Shown: in pieces, positions 13,601 to 25,498 of the stretch
Layout: every line of letters begins with the position of its first letter
Numbering within the stretch: position 1 is the stretch's first letter
DNA from: Oenanthe sinensis
Lineage: Eukaryota; Streptophyta; Magnoliopsida; Apiales; Apiaceae
Assembly (NCBI GenBank): GCA_028671895.1
Contig: CM053803.1
Location: forward strand, 21,288,501 to 21,352,500
Direction of reading: 5' to 3'
Length of the DNA stretch: 64,000 bases
Made by a program: the position numbers and the translations under genes
The notes under the pieces: model-generated
Database searches by the model: none
What the model saw: only the letters and a program-made list of their open reading frames with translations
Told to the model about the DNA's origin: nothing

Positions 13601-15121
13601 GGCATAAATCTACGACTGTTACTGCGTACAAGCTGCAATAAGGGAAACATGAAGGTTATGATATGTATATCCATAGGCCATAAACATTTAAACAAAAATA
13701 CTACTCCCTCCGTCCCAATTTACTTGTCCAGTTTGACTTTTACACGTATTTTAAAATACGCGTAAAAGTCAAACTGGACAAGTAAATCAGTACGGAGGGT
13801 GTATTCTTTTTTGATAAAAAAAACAATAGTTTTTGGTAGTGGAGGACATTGCTTATACAGACAAATGGGTAAAACTATAGCTTTTTTAAGACAGAACCAA
13901 AAAAAGCCCACTACCCAACGGATATAGGTCATAACTTGAACCACAGAAAAAATGGCTGTCTCAGTTTTTCTGTTGGAATACAGCAATGGGGGATATTACC
14001 AAGCTATAAGATTTCTGCTTTATTATTGCCCTAGTCCAAAAGAAGCAAAATATATAATGAATGCTAATTTGTTATGCAATATATACATAGAAGATGATAT
14101 AGAAAACTTCTTAATTTCATATAGCAATTCAGTTCCCGGCAGGACACCATACAAAATTAACCAGAAACATATCACTTAGGTACATAGTACACTCCTTCTC
14201 AAATGTCATCAATATACATAACAAAACGAGTTACACGACTTAGTTTTACACGACTTAGTTGCCATTTACATAAAACTCACATCATGCTAACAAACAAATG
14301 TCTTAGATTCTACTTATTCGTGAATCAACAACTATTCCAAATTAGCCTAATATATATTGCATAAAAGTTATACTTTCAAGGACATAATAAGAAAATAACT
14401 TAATAACAACTAACTAGAGAAATGTAGTGCAAATAATAATTCAATTGCAACTTCACTAGCAAGAATTCATCCATTTTCAATAAATGCAACTTCACTACAA
14501 TTACGCACCAAAAATACATTAATTAATCAACATTAAATACACACAACAACCAAAATCGAAACATAATTAACCAATCCAACAACAGCATTACGAAATTCAA
14601 CAAGGAAAAACTGAAATTCAAGTGACCTGTAACGGAGAAAGTGCAGACAAAAATCCATCGAAAGCCGATGTGGACGGCCAAACATCAGCTACAGCAGCTG
14701 AATCCTTATGTCCACGTGGCAACAAGCGCTTATAAGACTGAACACAGAGAAACAAAAGCAAATCGTACACATCGACACCGACATTTTCAAGCTCATCGGG
14801 TTTGGCATTGACGAGTGGATCGCATTCATCGAAAAGCACCGAGGCAACGGTCTCGATGACGAGGCGCGCTTCGTGGAGCGAGATCTGCAGCGTGTCGGCA
14901 ATCGCGGCCGAGTTGACTCGGCGATTGAGGGAGAGGAGCTTGAGTTTGTGAGAGGCTAGGGTTTGGAAAGCGTCGGTGAAGATGAGTTTGGGGATAGGGA
15001 TGAGGCCGTGTTCGAAGGGCTCACGGCGAGGGTGTATGTATGTTTGTGTATGTATAGGCGGTGGTGGTGTTGAGGTTGAGGGTGTGGGTGTGGGTTCGAC
15101 TGAGTCTGACTCGGTGGTCAT
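4667..15121 (-). CDS. TBCCD1: TBCC (tubulin-binding cofactor C) domain protein, TBCCD1-like; nine exons
   Basis: Exons in transcript order are 15121-14627, 13632-13492, 13090-12710, 11699-11595, 11049-10909, 10578-10375, 8728-8636, 5201-5090 and 4710-4667. All have consensus splice sites and keep one frame, giving 571 aa. The family is the plant counterpart of TBCCD1, a relative of tubulin cofactor C implicated in centrosome or microtubule organisation. Recognisable conserved blocks are HKDSAAVADVWPSTSAFDG in exon 1, FMPSQADEEAHQLSYLQKHL in exon 2, and PFFANSDPDMPAVPVPASQV and GPSFIEGISK-like sequence in exon 3. The beta-helical C-CAP/TBCC repeats lie in exons 4-5 (YILAPLRYATVYGCSDAT, VEHCERVHVITAAKRICIAN). 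FKDWLY and SGNIRQLYC form the C-terminus. I chose the ATG at 15121, because the open frame upstream has no family resemblance. The last intron pair is strongly enlarged by transposons but the splice sites survive, so the gene is probably functional. Confidence 0.93.
5279..8579 (+). mobile_element. Non-autonomous LTR retroelement in TBCCD1 intron 7
   Basis: The element begins TGATAGGTGCATT and ends CACATCA, with the 5-bp duplication GTACC on both sides (5274-5278 and 8580-8584). The start recurs at 6420, followed by long stretches homologous to 5279-5730, so 6420-8579 is read as the second LTR. Just before it, GAGGACAAACAAAAG and GAGGGGCATTT look like a polypurine tract region of a Ty3/gypsy-type element. 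The internal part (about 5740-6419) has no gag or pol. The second LTR is itself interrupted by roughly 1 kb of unrelated sequence (about 6592-7645). The whole insert is antisense to the host gene's transcription and lies wholly within the intron. Confidence 0.65.
7240..7428. mobile_element. 189-bp MITE with TATGTTACTCGGACTC inverted ends
   Basis: CCTATGTTACTCGGACTC at the left is mirrored by GAGTCCGAGTAACATAGG at the right. The flanks share TCTTTA (7234-7239 and 7429-7434). The interior mentions GTACCCGTGTCGGATAC-like sequence, seen again around 6600, 16150 and 22790. Superfamily is not certain. Confidence 0.65.
9496..9968. mobile_element. Non-autonomous hAT element in TBCCD1 intron 6
   Basis: The ends TAGGGATGGCAATC and TGACATCCCTA-type (inverted TAGGGATGACAA) are terminal inverted repeats. 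They are flanked by the 8-bp direct repeats TCTTGGAC (9488-9495) and TCTGGGAC (9969-9976), differing at one base. Subterminal sequence is rich in GGGTTCGGAT/ATCCGAA motifs on both sides. The several open frames near 9800-10040 fall in a GT microsatellite and this repeat and are not genes. Confidence 0.75.
10066..10140. repeat. Very short inverted-repeat element (CCGTTTG ends)
   Basis: About 75 bp bounded by CCCGTTTGGCTTA and the inverse of CCGTTTGTGGTTGC. It looks like a minimal MITE, but no clear target duplication supports it. Confidence 0.35.
13704..13801. mobile_element. 98-bp Stowaway MITE in TBCCD1 intron 1
   Basis: The left terminus CTCCCTCCGTCCCAATTTAC is mirrored at the right, and the interior is an almost perfect palindrome centred on ACGTATTTTAAAATACGCGT. 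TA dinucleotides flank it (13702-13703 and 13802-13803), as expected for Tc1/mariner-derived Stowaway elements. Confidence 0.85.
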
Positions 15122-15939
15122 GTTGGATTTGTATGTATAGGTGGTGGATCTTTGTATTGTACGGAGAGATTGTTGTGTTGTGATGACGAATCGGTGTGCG
15201 AGACAAAGGGGGAGGGAGGATCTGGTGTGGTCAGGTACATGGAATATTTCATTTTTGGGCTTTGCTTGGGCTTGCTGTTTGGTAACTTCACTTCTCATCC
15301 TGTCTGATTTGTTGTGCTCAAATTGATCATATTTTAACTGTGAATTGTAAATTATTTTTATTATAATTTTAAAAAGTTGAAAATTATATATTATATATAA
15401 ATTTTATTAATATAATATTACAAATTTTTTTAAATATTTTTTCAAACAAGAAGTTATATATTAAGATTTATAGCATCTGGTTAACGCATATAACACAACA
15501 ACATGCAATATTTTCAAATTTTAATATTCCATAAATTTGTGATGTTACAAGTTACTACGGCAACTAGAATTTTTTTCAGCTTCTTATAAAAAATTGATGT
15601 TAGAAAATTATTTGAATGATCACAAGATTAATTAAGAAGGCAAAATGTAATTACTCGCACCTAAAAGATTCTGGGTTTTTTTGTTTGAAAAAATCCTGGT
15701 TTTTAACACACAAAAAAACATGATACACAACCTTAGTTCTTGCGACTGTTAAATGAAGTGTGGGTAGGTGTAGTCTCAGGCAGATGAAATAAAGATTGAG
15801 ATTTCCATTCAAATTCAAATTAAGGGAGAAAAGTATTCGGGTGACACAATTTTGAGTTAAAATGTCACAAATAGCACAATTTAAATAAATATTCTTAAAT
15901 GGCACACAAAAACATTACATCAGTTAGCGTTAATTATTA
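15122..15939. other. TBCCD1 upstream region
   Basis: About 800 bp upstream of the TBCCD1 start. It includes an open but unconserved stretch to 15298, then AT-rich DNA. I see no other gene here. Confidence 0.6.
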
Positions 15940-16103
15940 CTCCCTTCATCTCTTTCATTTGTTTACATTTCGAAGAGGGTGTCCAGCACGCATTTTAAGG
16001 TGCATAATAAAAAATAAATTATGAAACTATACTTTATATGCACCTTAAAATTCGTGTCAGACACTCTCTCTTAAATATAAATAAATGGGTGAGACTGAGA
16101 AAG
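15940..16103. mobile_element. Stowaway-like MITE
   Basis: CTCCCTTCATCTCTTTCATTTG at the left pairs imperfectly with the inverse of the right end (CTTTCTCAGTCTCACCCATT), and TA flanks both sides. A strong internal hairpin is formed by GCACCTTAAAAT and its complement near 16000 and 16045. Confidence 0.6.
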
Positions 16104-16387
16104 TATTCTTAAAGTTTAAACAAAACTTGACGCTGGTCTACTGGTCTCTAGCTACGTTACCCGGACCTTTCAAAATTCATCCCATACCGTTATAGACCCG
16201 ACACGATCCGGATGTGGGCCAGGATCTGTGTCCGATCCGTTGATTTAAAATCGGACTATTCACTGCTTTATATATAAATGGCAAGTTGGTAACGCAAGCA
16301 CATATCATTTTCAGGTTATATTCTCTTTGCAAAAACTAAGCTTGTAATGAACAAAGAAGATGGAGGAAGAGAAAGTGTCGAAGAAGA

Positions 16388-16389
<2 letters not shown>

Positions 16390-16443
<54 letters not shown>
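16390..16443. repeat. (TA)n microsatellite
   Basis: About 26 uninterrupted TA units. Such tracts vary in length and are prone to assembly error. Confidence 0.95.
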
Positions 16444-16446
<3 letters not shown>

Positions 16447-16704
16447 ATGTATATATGGCTTAAAGAAGAATAAAAGATGGAGGCTGTGTACGACTTACGA
16501 GAAAAAGGAATATAAAAGTTGTATTCTTTTAATATAAAAAGTTGTGTATTGACGTGTATAAGGTTGTTTGTGTATATACATTATCATGTTTTAAGTCAAA
16601 TATTATGATTTAAGTAATTATAAATTATTTTTTTACTCATTTTTATATTTTATAATTTATATCTGTAATATGAATTTTAATTTATAAAAATTAAACATGA
16701 AAAT

Positions 16705-19700
16705 TGTAACGACCGGGAAAATTATGTGTATTTGATAATATTTAAATATCTTTTATTATAATTTATTTTGTTTTAAATTATTTTTATATGCATTTATTTG
16801 TGTTAGGATTTTTAATAAATAGGAAAATTGTATGTTATGTGTTATGTGACTTTTGTGTAGCTTAAAATATTTTATTCTATTTTAAGTGTAATTTTTGTAT
16901 AGTTAGAATAAGGCTATTTTGATTTGAGATTATCGGACCCAACCTCTGTAGTAGACTTGAGACCATATTTTTGGTACCTTTATTTTTTATGAAAATAGTA
17001 GAATCCTCAAAATGACTTTATTTTATTATTATTGAAACATTCATAATATTTTTAGGGAATTTTGATATATATTGTATTATTTCGAAAATATTTATTTTTA
17101 TATTTTATCCCATAAATATTATTTTTGGTCTTTTTATTTTAATTATGGAGTAATTTATCTTTTAATCAAATTAGAGCCCCAATTTTTTTTCAAAAATATA
17201 AATAATTCGAAAATTTATAAAAATTCAGATTTACTAAAAATAGAAAACGCACCAGCTAGTTTGGGAGAATTAGGGAAATTAGGGTTTGAAGCTTTTGAGA
17301 ATCAAGAAGCAAATTGAAGGTGATTCCGGGCTCCGTTTCTCGCGCGTGGGTAGTCAAATCGAAGCTTGTTTCGCGTATTACGTGATTAAAGTATCGATTT
17401 CAATCCAAAATCTTTTGAACTTGATTTCATATTTAACTGGGTTTGTTTTAGTTTTAATTCGTAATTTTCTATTAATTGCTTACGTTAATTGATGATATGG
17501 CTAGATTCCTGATTACGTGGAGAACATATTACTGGTTTTAATTTTAATTTTTATGACAGGATTTAGGTTCGCCGGATTTTTGACCGGTGACCTTGTTTTA
17601 ATCGGAAAAAGATTTACATGGGTTGGTTCTTGATGTTGATAACATGTATGTGTAGTATGTATTTCTAGCAGCATGTGGGTGTTCTTAGTTTTGAGTTTGG
17701 TGTTTGATTTCGGTTCATCGGAATCCATGGCCGAGGTACTTCATTTTTGGCCAGAATATTTGTTCTGGAGCTTGTTTGTTGGTCTGTATATCATGTGTAG
17801 CTTGTGTACGATGCTAATAGTTTGTGGGTATCTTTAGTTTCGAGTTTTACTCATGTTTTGGTGTCACCGGAATTTTGTCTGGTCGTCGGATTCTTGATTT
17901 CTAATCGGAAACTTTGCTGCTGCTTTTGATTGAGTTTGCTGGTGCTTGATTTGCATTGCTGGCTAGCTGCCATGTGTGCTTGTGTGTTTTCATGCTTTGA
18001 TTGCAGCCTGTTTTAAACTTCTCTCATGACTCTTTACATATTCTGTACCTAGAGAGTTTTGTCATATGATAACATGTGTCTGTGTGATTTAATTGCCAAG
18101 GTAGCATGACTAGAAATATAGCCTCTGTGGTGCATTGAAGTTTAACTGTTAACATTTCTAGCATTGTCATCAGTTATGTATTAATTGTCACTATTTTTAC
18201 TGTCTCAATCTGCAGTAACTTGCTAAATTGACACAAATTGGCATTTAACTGTATGGTATAATGCATGCATACAATGTTTTAAGTAGAGTTGCATAATAAT
18301 ATATTTTGAGGTATTGGTTGGTTGTTGTCAACGAAAAGAATTGTCATCGTAAAACTGCCCTGTTCTGTTTTGCTTTTTTGGATCAGTTGGAAACACTTAT
18401 GGGAACTAGAATTATAATGGAATTGTTCTAATTGGTTTCTACTGTGTGCACACGTTGACCTTGCGTCATTTGAGTTTACGAGTGAAAAGTTATGAAACTT
18501 TTAGTGAAAACCGCGCAACACAGAATTTCTGGTGCTTAGCCGCGAGTTTATTCAATTTGTTTTATACATTAATGGATTATTTTTGACTTGATATTTTTAT
18601 GATGGATTTACCTGATCTTCAGCAGGACCTCAGAAAAAAAATGGGTATGAAAAAGATTATTTTTCAATATAACAAAAATGTTAGAGTAAGACACGCGCAG
18701 CAGCATTTTAATTTTCTGGTTACGTGTTCTGTTTTGGAGAATTATTTTGAGAAAGTTAGAGGTCTTATTTTATGTTGGTCAAAGGATAAAACTTGTATGG
18801 TTATGTGTTAAGAATATTTCTGTAAAATATGTTGTACACCAGATTTGTATATCTCTTCATATAGGTGAATTACTATAGGTATCTCATGCTGTTTCTGAAA
18901 ATGCTGCAGTGCCAACTTTAAAATTCCGCTATAAATTGAAAAACTCATATTATGCAATGAATTTCGGATATGTCATAGAACCGATTGTGTAGTTTACTCT
19001 GAAACAAGAAATGAATAAATTGAATAGATAGAACAGAAGTTATAGACTCTGGAGTGGGGCTGATTTCACAGGTCATGCTGCAGAAGTTCTGACTTTAAAT
19101 GAATGCTGGTATCTGATATTACTTGCAATATTTGGACCTTGTATTCATAATGTTTTTGTGGGCTAATCAGCTACTGGCTTAAGTTGTTTTAACTGTTCAT
19201 TCTAGAAAATTAATCATGCTATACATTGTTATCTGCACTGTTTAATAGGATTGTTAGCTTAGCTGTCTGCTAAATCTGTTAACTGGCAAATTTCTGTGGC
19301 TATATGCATATTGTGTACTTATAAAATTAAGCCAAAGCATGCCTACAGTTTCCATCATGAATATTTGTGCCAAACCAAAATCTTGCTGAAATTGTTAGTA
19401 TGAAACAAGAAAGGTCTGCTCTGTTTAGAGTAATTGTTTCGAAGGTTTTATGTATTGACATGTCTCGATCAGTAACATAATCCATCATAAGTTAATTTTG
19501 TATTATAATAAAACTGGAGTTTTATGAGTTATCATGTAATATTCCTTTCCTACTTGGCCTGATTCGAATCTATAACATGCTAGTTGATCCATTCTAAGTT
19601 CATATCAGTCAGTTATATACACAAATCTACTAATTAGGGATTCTTGTCTTATCATTGATCTACCTCGAGTTGTGATGTTTAGCATGCTTGTTAATTGAGG

Positions 19701-22320
19701 TATCAGTCTAATTCATGTTAAGTAAACCCTGAGGCCGATCTTTTTGTTTCTCTAATATATTCATGTGATCAGTATATGATGAGGTATATGCGCCACCTAA
19801 TTCTCTTAGCAGACCCTTACTTGGTAATATAAGATATAATTGATTACTTCTGATTGGGGAGCTAGTTGCAGTCTTCCCAGAATTGAGGCATCTTGATTAT
19901 TTAAGGAATAATAATGTTTATTATGCTAAAATAAAGGTATGATACTTACCCTTGCAATAATAAAATGAGATACTATCTTTCATTCTCAAATATTGGCTAT
20001 ATGATGTAACTGTTGAATGTTCATAACATGTCTTGTCTACAACCTAAATTATACTTTCTCTGTAAAAGCATAGTAGATGAGTCTAAAATATATTTGCTGG
20101 CATTACTAAGTGGTACTTATGCATTTTAAATGATAAGAGATTGAACATATCATTAAATGAGGATAGTGTGTGTTTGTACTTGCTATATGATAGACCTGCT
20201 AACTAGGACTGATGATACTAGTAAATAATTATAGTCGATCTTTAAGGGGTTTGCATTCCAGTGCTAAAAACTTTACATCTGGTAACTCTGGTTGACTTGT
20301 TTTTCTAATGTACTGTCGACATTGGGTACATAGTCAACCCTGCTTCCTCCACTTATGTGTTTAATATATAAAGCAGTTCTTTTAACAAGCATTGTGAACA
20401 TTACAATTTGCTTTATTTACATGGTCTGTGTTTTATTTTTGTTCACGAATATGTGTTTCAATGCTGGTGTGTATAGCTAGTTTCCTGTTAGCAGCTTCAT
20501 GGTTGGTTATAGTGTTTTTAGAGTAACAATCGATTTCATCTTCTAAAATTAGTTTTATTTCAAAATTGATTAAGTTCAATTATTTTAATTTATTTAGATA
20601 ATAATTTAATTAATCTAAATTGATTGGTTAACTCATTTTAATCAATTAATTAAATATTATTTAAATATAATTAAAAATAATTGGATTTAGTTATTTTGAG
20701 AAATAAAAATGATTTATTTATTTAATAATCTCTTTACCTGTTTTAAACGAAACCAATTTGGTTTGAGACCCTAAAAATACTCCAGAAATTCTAAAAATAG
20801 TTTCAATTCCCAAATTTATTTATAAATCCGGATTAATATTTTATTAAATATTTAAGGATCCAATAATTATTCGGAGTGGATAACAATGATCCACTTTGAC
20901 TCAAATAATATTTTAGAGTCTACTTGTAATTATTTGACTGCTCTTTTATTTGTGAGTCTTATCTGTTATATGATTTACGTGTCTATTTACCTGCTAATGA
21001 ATGTTACTTATTTATTTATTATTTATTTGATGTTCATTATTAATAGAACGCATGGGTAGACACTAGAATCTAAATTAAAATATTTTATTTGTAGATGCGA
21101 GCGGAGTACTAGTTAAAAGGGCGATGTAGTCGTCCCATTTCCATCTTTTAGGACAGTTGTGATACCAGGCAAGTATTTCTTTTTTGATCCTCTTAAACAC
21201 TTTTGTTTTACTATTTTCATTTATTCGTATCATGATAAATAGTTATTGTTCAGAGCTATTTATGATTCTTGTTTTATTCTGTGCATCAGAGCTACTTGTT
21301 ATTCGTACTCTGAATATTGGAAGATGATTATAATAAACTCATCATATCTAGCGAATTATTGTATAAATAACAAGGATATGGTCTGTAGTTGAAACTAAGC
21401 ATATTTTATTTACTTGGTTTTGCTCTATTGGATTGGAATTCTAGCGTAAGAGGCTCTGAAATAATAGTCCAGCATTTATTGAGGAGGATATGGTAACCAT
21501 TCCATCTTCCTATAGGCTAACATTACTTGCCTATTTGGTACCCATTATAGAGAATCCTTGTTATACCTATGGGTATAGAAATGTACCGATAGGCTATAAA
21601 GAGGTCCTATTGCTTTTGAACTGATCAGGTGGCAATAGTGTTTATTATATGTTGTATCCAATCCATATTGCCTGTGTGACTATTATATATTGATTTTGAG
21701 CAGTTGATTCATTTTGATGACATACTGCATTGTTTCAGTTGAAATAAACTGTGATTTATTTACTGTTCAGTTTTCATAATAAACTGTGTTATATTCCATT
21801 CTCGATACAGATCTCATATCTTTATTTAATTTCAATTGTTCATATACTTGCTGAGCATTTCTTTGGCTCACTCTTGCTTTTTATAAAATTCTGCCAGATA
21901 TCCAGTATGAGTCACAGCGGTAGCTCTAGCGGGCATAGAGAGCCTCAGGTGTTAGGGCAGCTCGCTTCTCGGGCTTCTCAGGTATTTAGTTGTTTACAGT
22001 TTTGCTGTAGATAGAATGTGTAATAAAATGAATTTAGACTTAAAACTTATCTAAACTTATGGATTGAAGTTTTGGATTTAGTTTCTGCAGTGTAATAAAG
22101 TGATTTGGATTTACTTTTAGTTTAAGCTGCTTAATTTCATACTATAACCTGTTAGCGATCCTTAGTTGTTGGCGGGGTCAGTGCGCCTCTGATGTATTAT
22201 TTGGCCAGTGCGCACCTGATTTATATTATTTTTATTGCACTTCTGGTTTTTACTATTTTATTATTTTTGTTATTGGTTGGTGACCCCCAGATCTAGACCC
22301 CGGGTTTGGAGGGCGTCACA
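16705..22320 (+). mobile_element. Giant (5.6 kb) solo LTR, putative Ty3/gypsy
   Basis: The segment starts TGTAACGACCGGGAAA and ends GGAGGGCGTCACA, and is bracketed by AAAAT on both sides (16700-16704 and 22321-22325). That is the TG...CA plus 5-bp duplication signature of LTR integration. The CGACC / GGGCGTC ends are a partial inverted repeat, as LTR termini often show. I see no gag, pol, primer-binding site or internal second copy of the ends, so one LTR left by recombination fits best. A non-autonomous element with unrecognised LTRs is possible. The short open frames inside have no family resemblance. Orientation is assigned from the TGTAACGACC start and is tentative. Confidence 0.6.
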
Positions 22321-22377
22321 AAAATGGTGTCGAAATAAGTCCAAAAAAGAATTAATTTTGAGAATTAATTTTAATGG

Positions 22378-22611
22378 TGTTTTTTTTTACTGTGGGAACC
22401 CGCAGCCACTACTCTTTGGGCGCGCACTGGGTAAACCCACGGGTTCACGCAATAGTCTGCAAATCACGTGAACCAGGTAAACTGCACAAGTGCGACATGC
22501 TCTGGCCCAGATGACATAATCACAAATTCTCCTCCCGTGGGATTCAAACTGTGACTAAGAGGATAATATTCATCTCTTTAACCAACTAGTCAACCCTTGC
22601 GGGCGTGGCTT
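22378..22611 (-). mobile_element. tRNA-derived SINE
   Basis: Read on the minus strand it begins near GCCCGCAAGGGTTGACTAGT. It carries an A-box-like TTGACTAGTTGG, then a B-box-like AGTTTGAATCCC about 40 bases later, and ends in a run of A residues (the T run at 22381-22388 on the plus strand). Imperfect flanking repeats ATTAATTTTAATGG (22364) and ATTAGTTATTAATGG (22612) fit target duplication. It sits 58 bp from the giant LTR end. Confidence 0.65.
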
Positions 22612-22626
22612 ATTAGTTATTAATGG

Positions 22627-24438
22627 AAAATATTTTGTTTTGTTTGATGGGTTTGAAGTTATTAATCCATCATGATTGTAGAAGTTAGTACATGAGTTAT
22701 TTGAGAAATGCATATTGTTTAAATTATAGACAAAAACTACAAATATTAAATATATGTGCTAAATTTACATATCCTGTTCGAGTCCTACACCCGTGTTCAA
22801 ATTTGGATCCACATCCAAGAATCTTAAAATTTTTAAAATAAAGAATCCGACGCTTTGATCTACACCTGTGTCCGAGTCCGAGTAACTTATGTCTCTAGTG
22901 CGGTCCGGCAACTAGAAGGTTGACGAACAAAGCAAAGCAACAGACGTGATTTCTTCTTGCGTGAACTATAAACTTGTAAACTCCGTATAAATATACGTGT
23001 CAAGTGTAAAACACATCTACAAATTACATTTTCGAAATGTTTTTTTATTTTGTTTTTATTTTTGATTTTTTCATAATAAAATAATTAGTAAAAATGTAAT
23101 TTAAGATTGGATTTTTAAAAACACGATTTTTTTTAATTGTGCCAATTAGGACCATTTTGTTTTAATTGTGTCAGAAAAGGTAAGGAGAACAGATTTTACA
23201 ATTATTAGTTAGCATTAAAGTTACATAACAAGCAGAAGACAACAAATTGAACTATATTATTCTTTCATTTCCGAACAATTCAGTGTTGGATATTCTTTAC
23301 CAATAATTTCTGCATATATAACATGTGATAATCCTCTCGGACATGTTGCTTTCACAAAACCCTACAAGACAGGTTTTCCCCTCCTATGCATACATATCTT
23401 ATCTTGTACTTGATCTTGATCAGTCACTAATCTATAAGCTATAACAACACCTTTTTGACTATGTTTAATTTGCCATAAACATCTGCTACGGGATTTAATT
23501 TATCAGATAAATGCATACAATATTTTTTTTTTGAGTAAGCTTATAAATTTATAGAGTAGTATTCATTCTCTAATACTTGGTTGGAGGAGTTATTATTTAA
23601 TCCTCTGTGACGAGTCTTTTTTTAAAGGATTATAATCCCTTCATTATAATCCAATATAAAACAAACAAAGGATTGGAAAATTTAAAGAATAATAGTCCAA
23701 TCCATATTATCCCTCAAAACAAACATAGAATTATAAAAGGATAATAATCCAATTCTAAACTCAATCATTCCGAACAAACATAGTATTGGATAATTTAAAG
23801 GATGGTAATATTTAAGGATAATAGTGAAATATTATAATGCATGGATACTAATCCCATAGAACTAATATGGCCTCAATGCATACAATTTTAATGTTTCAGT
23901 TTTTGAAGACCCCAAATCCAAATTGGCTTCAGTCCCCAAATCATAGACAGTGCTTCAATGAAAGCTCACGCTTCCATTATTTAGAAAATAATGTATGCAT
24001 AGCCAAAATAGGAAAACGTACAAGGTTATTATCAATGCATCTAATATTCTGATTGCTTCTAATTTATTGGTTTTGGACATTTAAGCAAGGAAAGCATATA
24101 GAGGGTTGAAACAAAAGCATCAAAACTAAATAGCAACTTAGGCATTCATGCAGAGATGCATCAAGCAATCAGGATCACAAAATCACAGTTACAGACCAAT
24201 ACTACTCTTTGTAAGTAGTCTTTGGAACACTACATTGAATATGCTATTATAATATAGTACAAACTGGAGAGGACGTACTCGTGGCTTTGAAGATATGGAT
24301 ATCTTATCACAAAAGATAAGCTTATCGTGTCGTAAATTCCACTCTCTGAATTCCCTAATAGATTTCATTATTGAATTTATTTTATTACATAAGATGTCTC
24401 ATCACAGAAGATAAGCTCACACATATTTTGCCCAGTGA
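22627..24438. other. Intergenic repeat-rich DNA
   Basis: It contains a partial copy of the GAGTCCGAGTAAC repeat family near 22790-22890. Several AGGATTATAATCC-like direct and inverted motifs occur at 23620-23830. There is no credible gene. Confidence 0.5.
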
Positions 24439-25439
24439 CTAGCTTTTTGGTAATGGAGCACCGCACAAGCAACGGTTGTGGAAATAGGCCGTGCTGTCAA
24501 ATCTCTTTAGGTTTCCCCCTGTTGGAATCTTGCCGCAGAGCCTGTTATAACTTACGTTGAATATCTGCAACCCCACTTTGGCCAATGCACCTGGCAGACT
24601 TCCTGTGATCTGGTTATGGTTCAAATCTAAGTATATCAAATTGGGTGGAAACTGCTTTACCTTGGAAAAATCAAATTTAACATGTTTCGTGAGAAATCTT
24701 CAGTTTCCAAGCGCTTCTTGGACCCAAAGAAGAATGATATGTCACCTTCTAGTTTGTTACGAGAAAGGTCAATCCTAAAAGGATCTGAGCCTGCAAATGT
24801 TTGCGGAACCAAGCCTGTGAGCTGGTTATGAGATAAATATATGTCTGGGGATTCGCGGAAGTTCCCAAATGTGTCAGGGATTTCACCTGTGAGTCGGTTC
24901 CTGTCTAAGTGAAGGGCCTCGAGTTCTGGTAGGGTAGATAGTTGATGAGGAATTGAACCGGTGAGTTTGTTGAAGGACAAGTCTAACTATGTTAGTTTTT
25001 TTAGCTGAGCAAAAAATATAGGGACAGGGCCACTTAGATTAGTCCAACTGAGTCGAACCGATTTTAGGTTAGTCAATGCAGAAATAGCTGTTGGAATTGA
25101 TCCGCTGAGATTGGGGAGTTTACGGAACCATAAGGTTTCAAGATAAGGCAGGTCTGCAACCTGAGGTGGGATTTGGCCAGTAAGGTTGTCATCATCTTGA
25201 ATTAAGAGAGTAACAATGCGGTTGGTTGTTTCATCGCATTTAACGAGGTACCAATCACAACAGTCTTCCTTTGGCACCCAAGAGGCTAGAAGATAGGGGT
25301 TGTTCAAGGCTTTCTTGATTTGGAGTAGTACTTTCTTGTCATTCTTGTTGCATCTTTCTGATACAGAAAGTTGTGGGAAGCAAAGGAAGATGATAAATAG
25401 GCAGACAATGGGGAAGAAAGATGAATATTTAGCGTTCAT
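24439..25439 (-). pseudogene. PGIP / carrot-antifreeze-like leucine-rich-repeat pseudogene, copy 1
   Basis: The frame starts at 25439 with a signal peptide (hydrophobic FFPIVCLFIIFLCFPQLSVS). A PGIP-type cap follows (CNKNDKKVLLQIKKAL, then WVPKEDCCDWYLVKCD), then LRRs of the LxxLxxLxLSxNxLxGxIP type, ending in CLCGAPLPKS. Family members are secreted apoplastic proteins of about 330 aa that inhibit fungal polygalacturonases; one carrot member binds ice. Total length corresponds to 333 codons less one base. A TAG at 24989-24987 replaces a residue that is Cys in my recollection of the carrot protein, and a one-base deletion near 24680 shifts the frame before the last LRR. Two independent breaks argue for a pseudogene, although a recent allele or assembly errors remain possible. 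A paralog lies 1.2 kb further along. Confidence 0.85.
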
Positions 25440-25488
25440 CTTGAATGTTTGTATGTGTTATTGGTGGTAGTGAATCAAGTTCAGTGTG

Positions 25489-25498
25489 CTATTTATAG
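25489..25498 (-). promoter_or_regulatory. TATA box of PGIP-like copy 1
   Basis: CTATAAATAG on the minus strand lies 50 bases before the start codon. The same motif and downstream leader are conserved in copy 2, so both copies inherited a normal core promoter. Confidence 0.6.

Noticed and set aside
15122..15298. Upstream in-frame extension of TBCCD1
   Set aside because: The extension is not conserved in the family as I know it; the ATG at 15121 gives the expected N-terminus.
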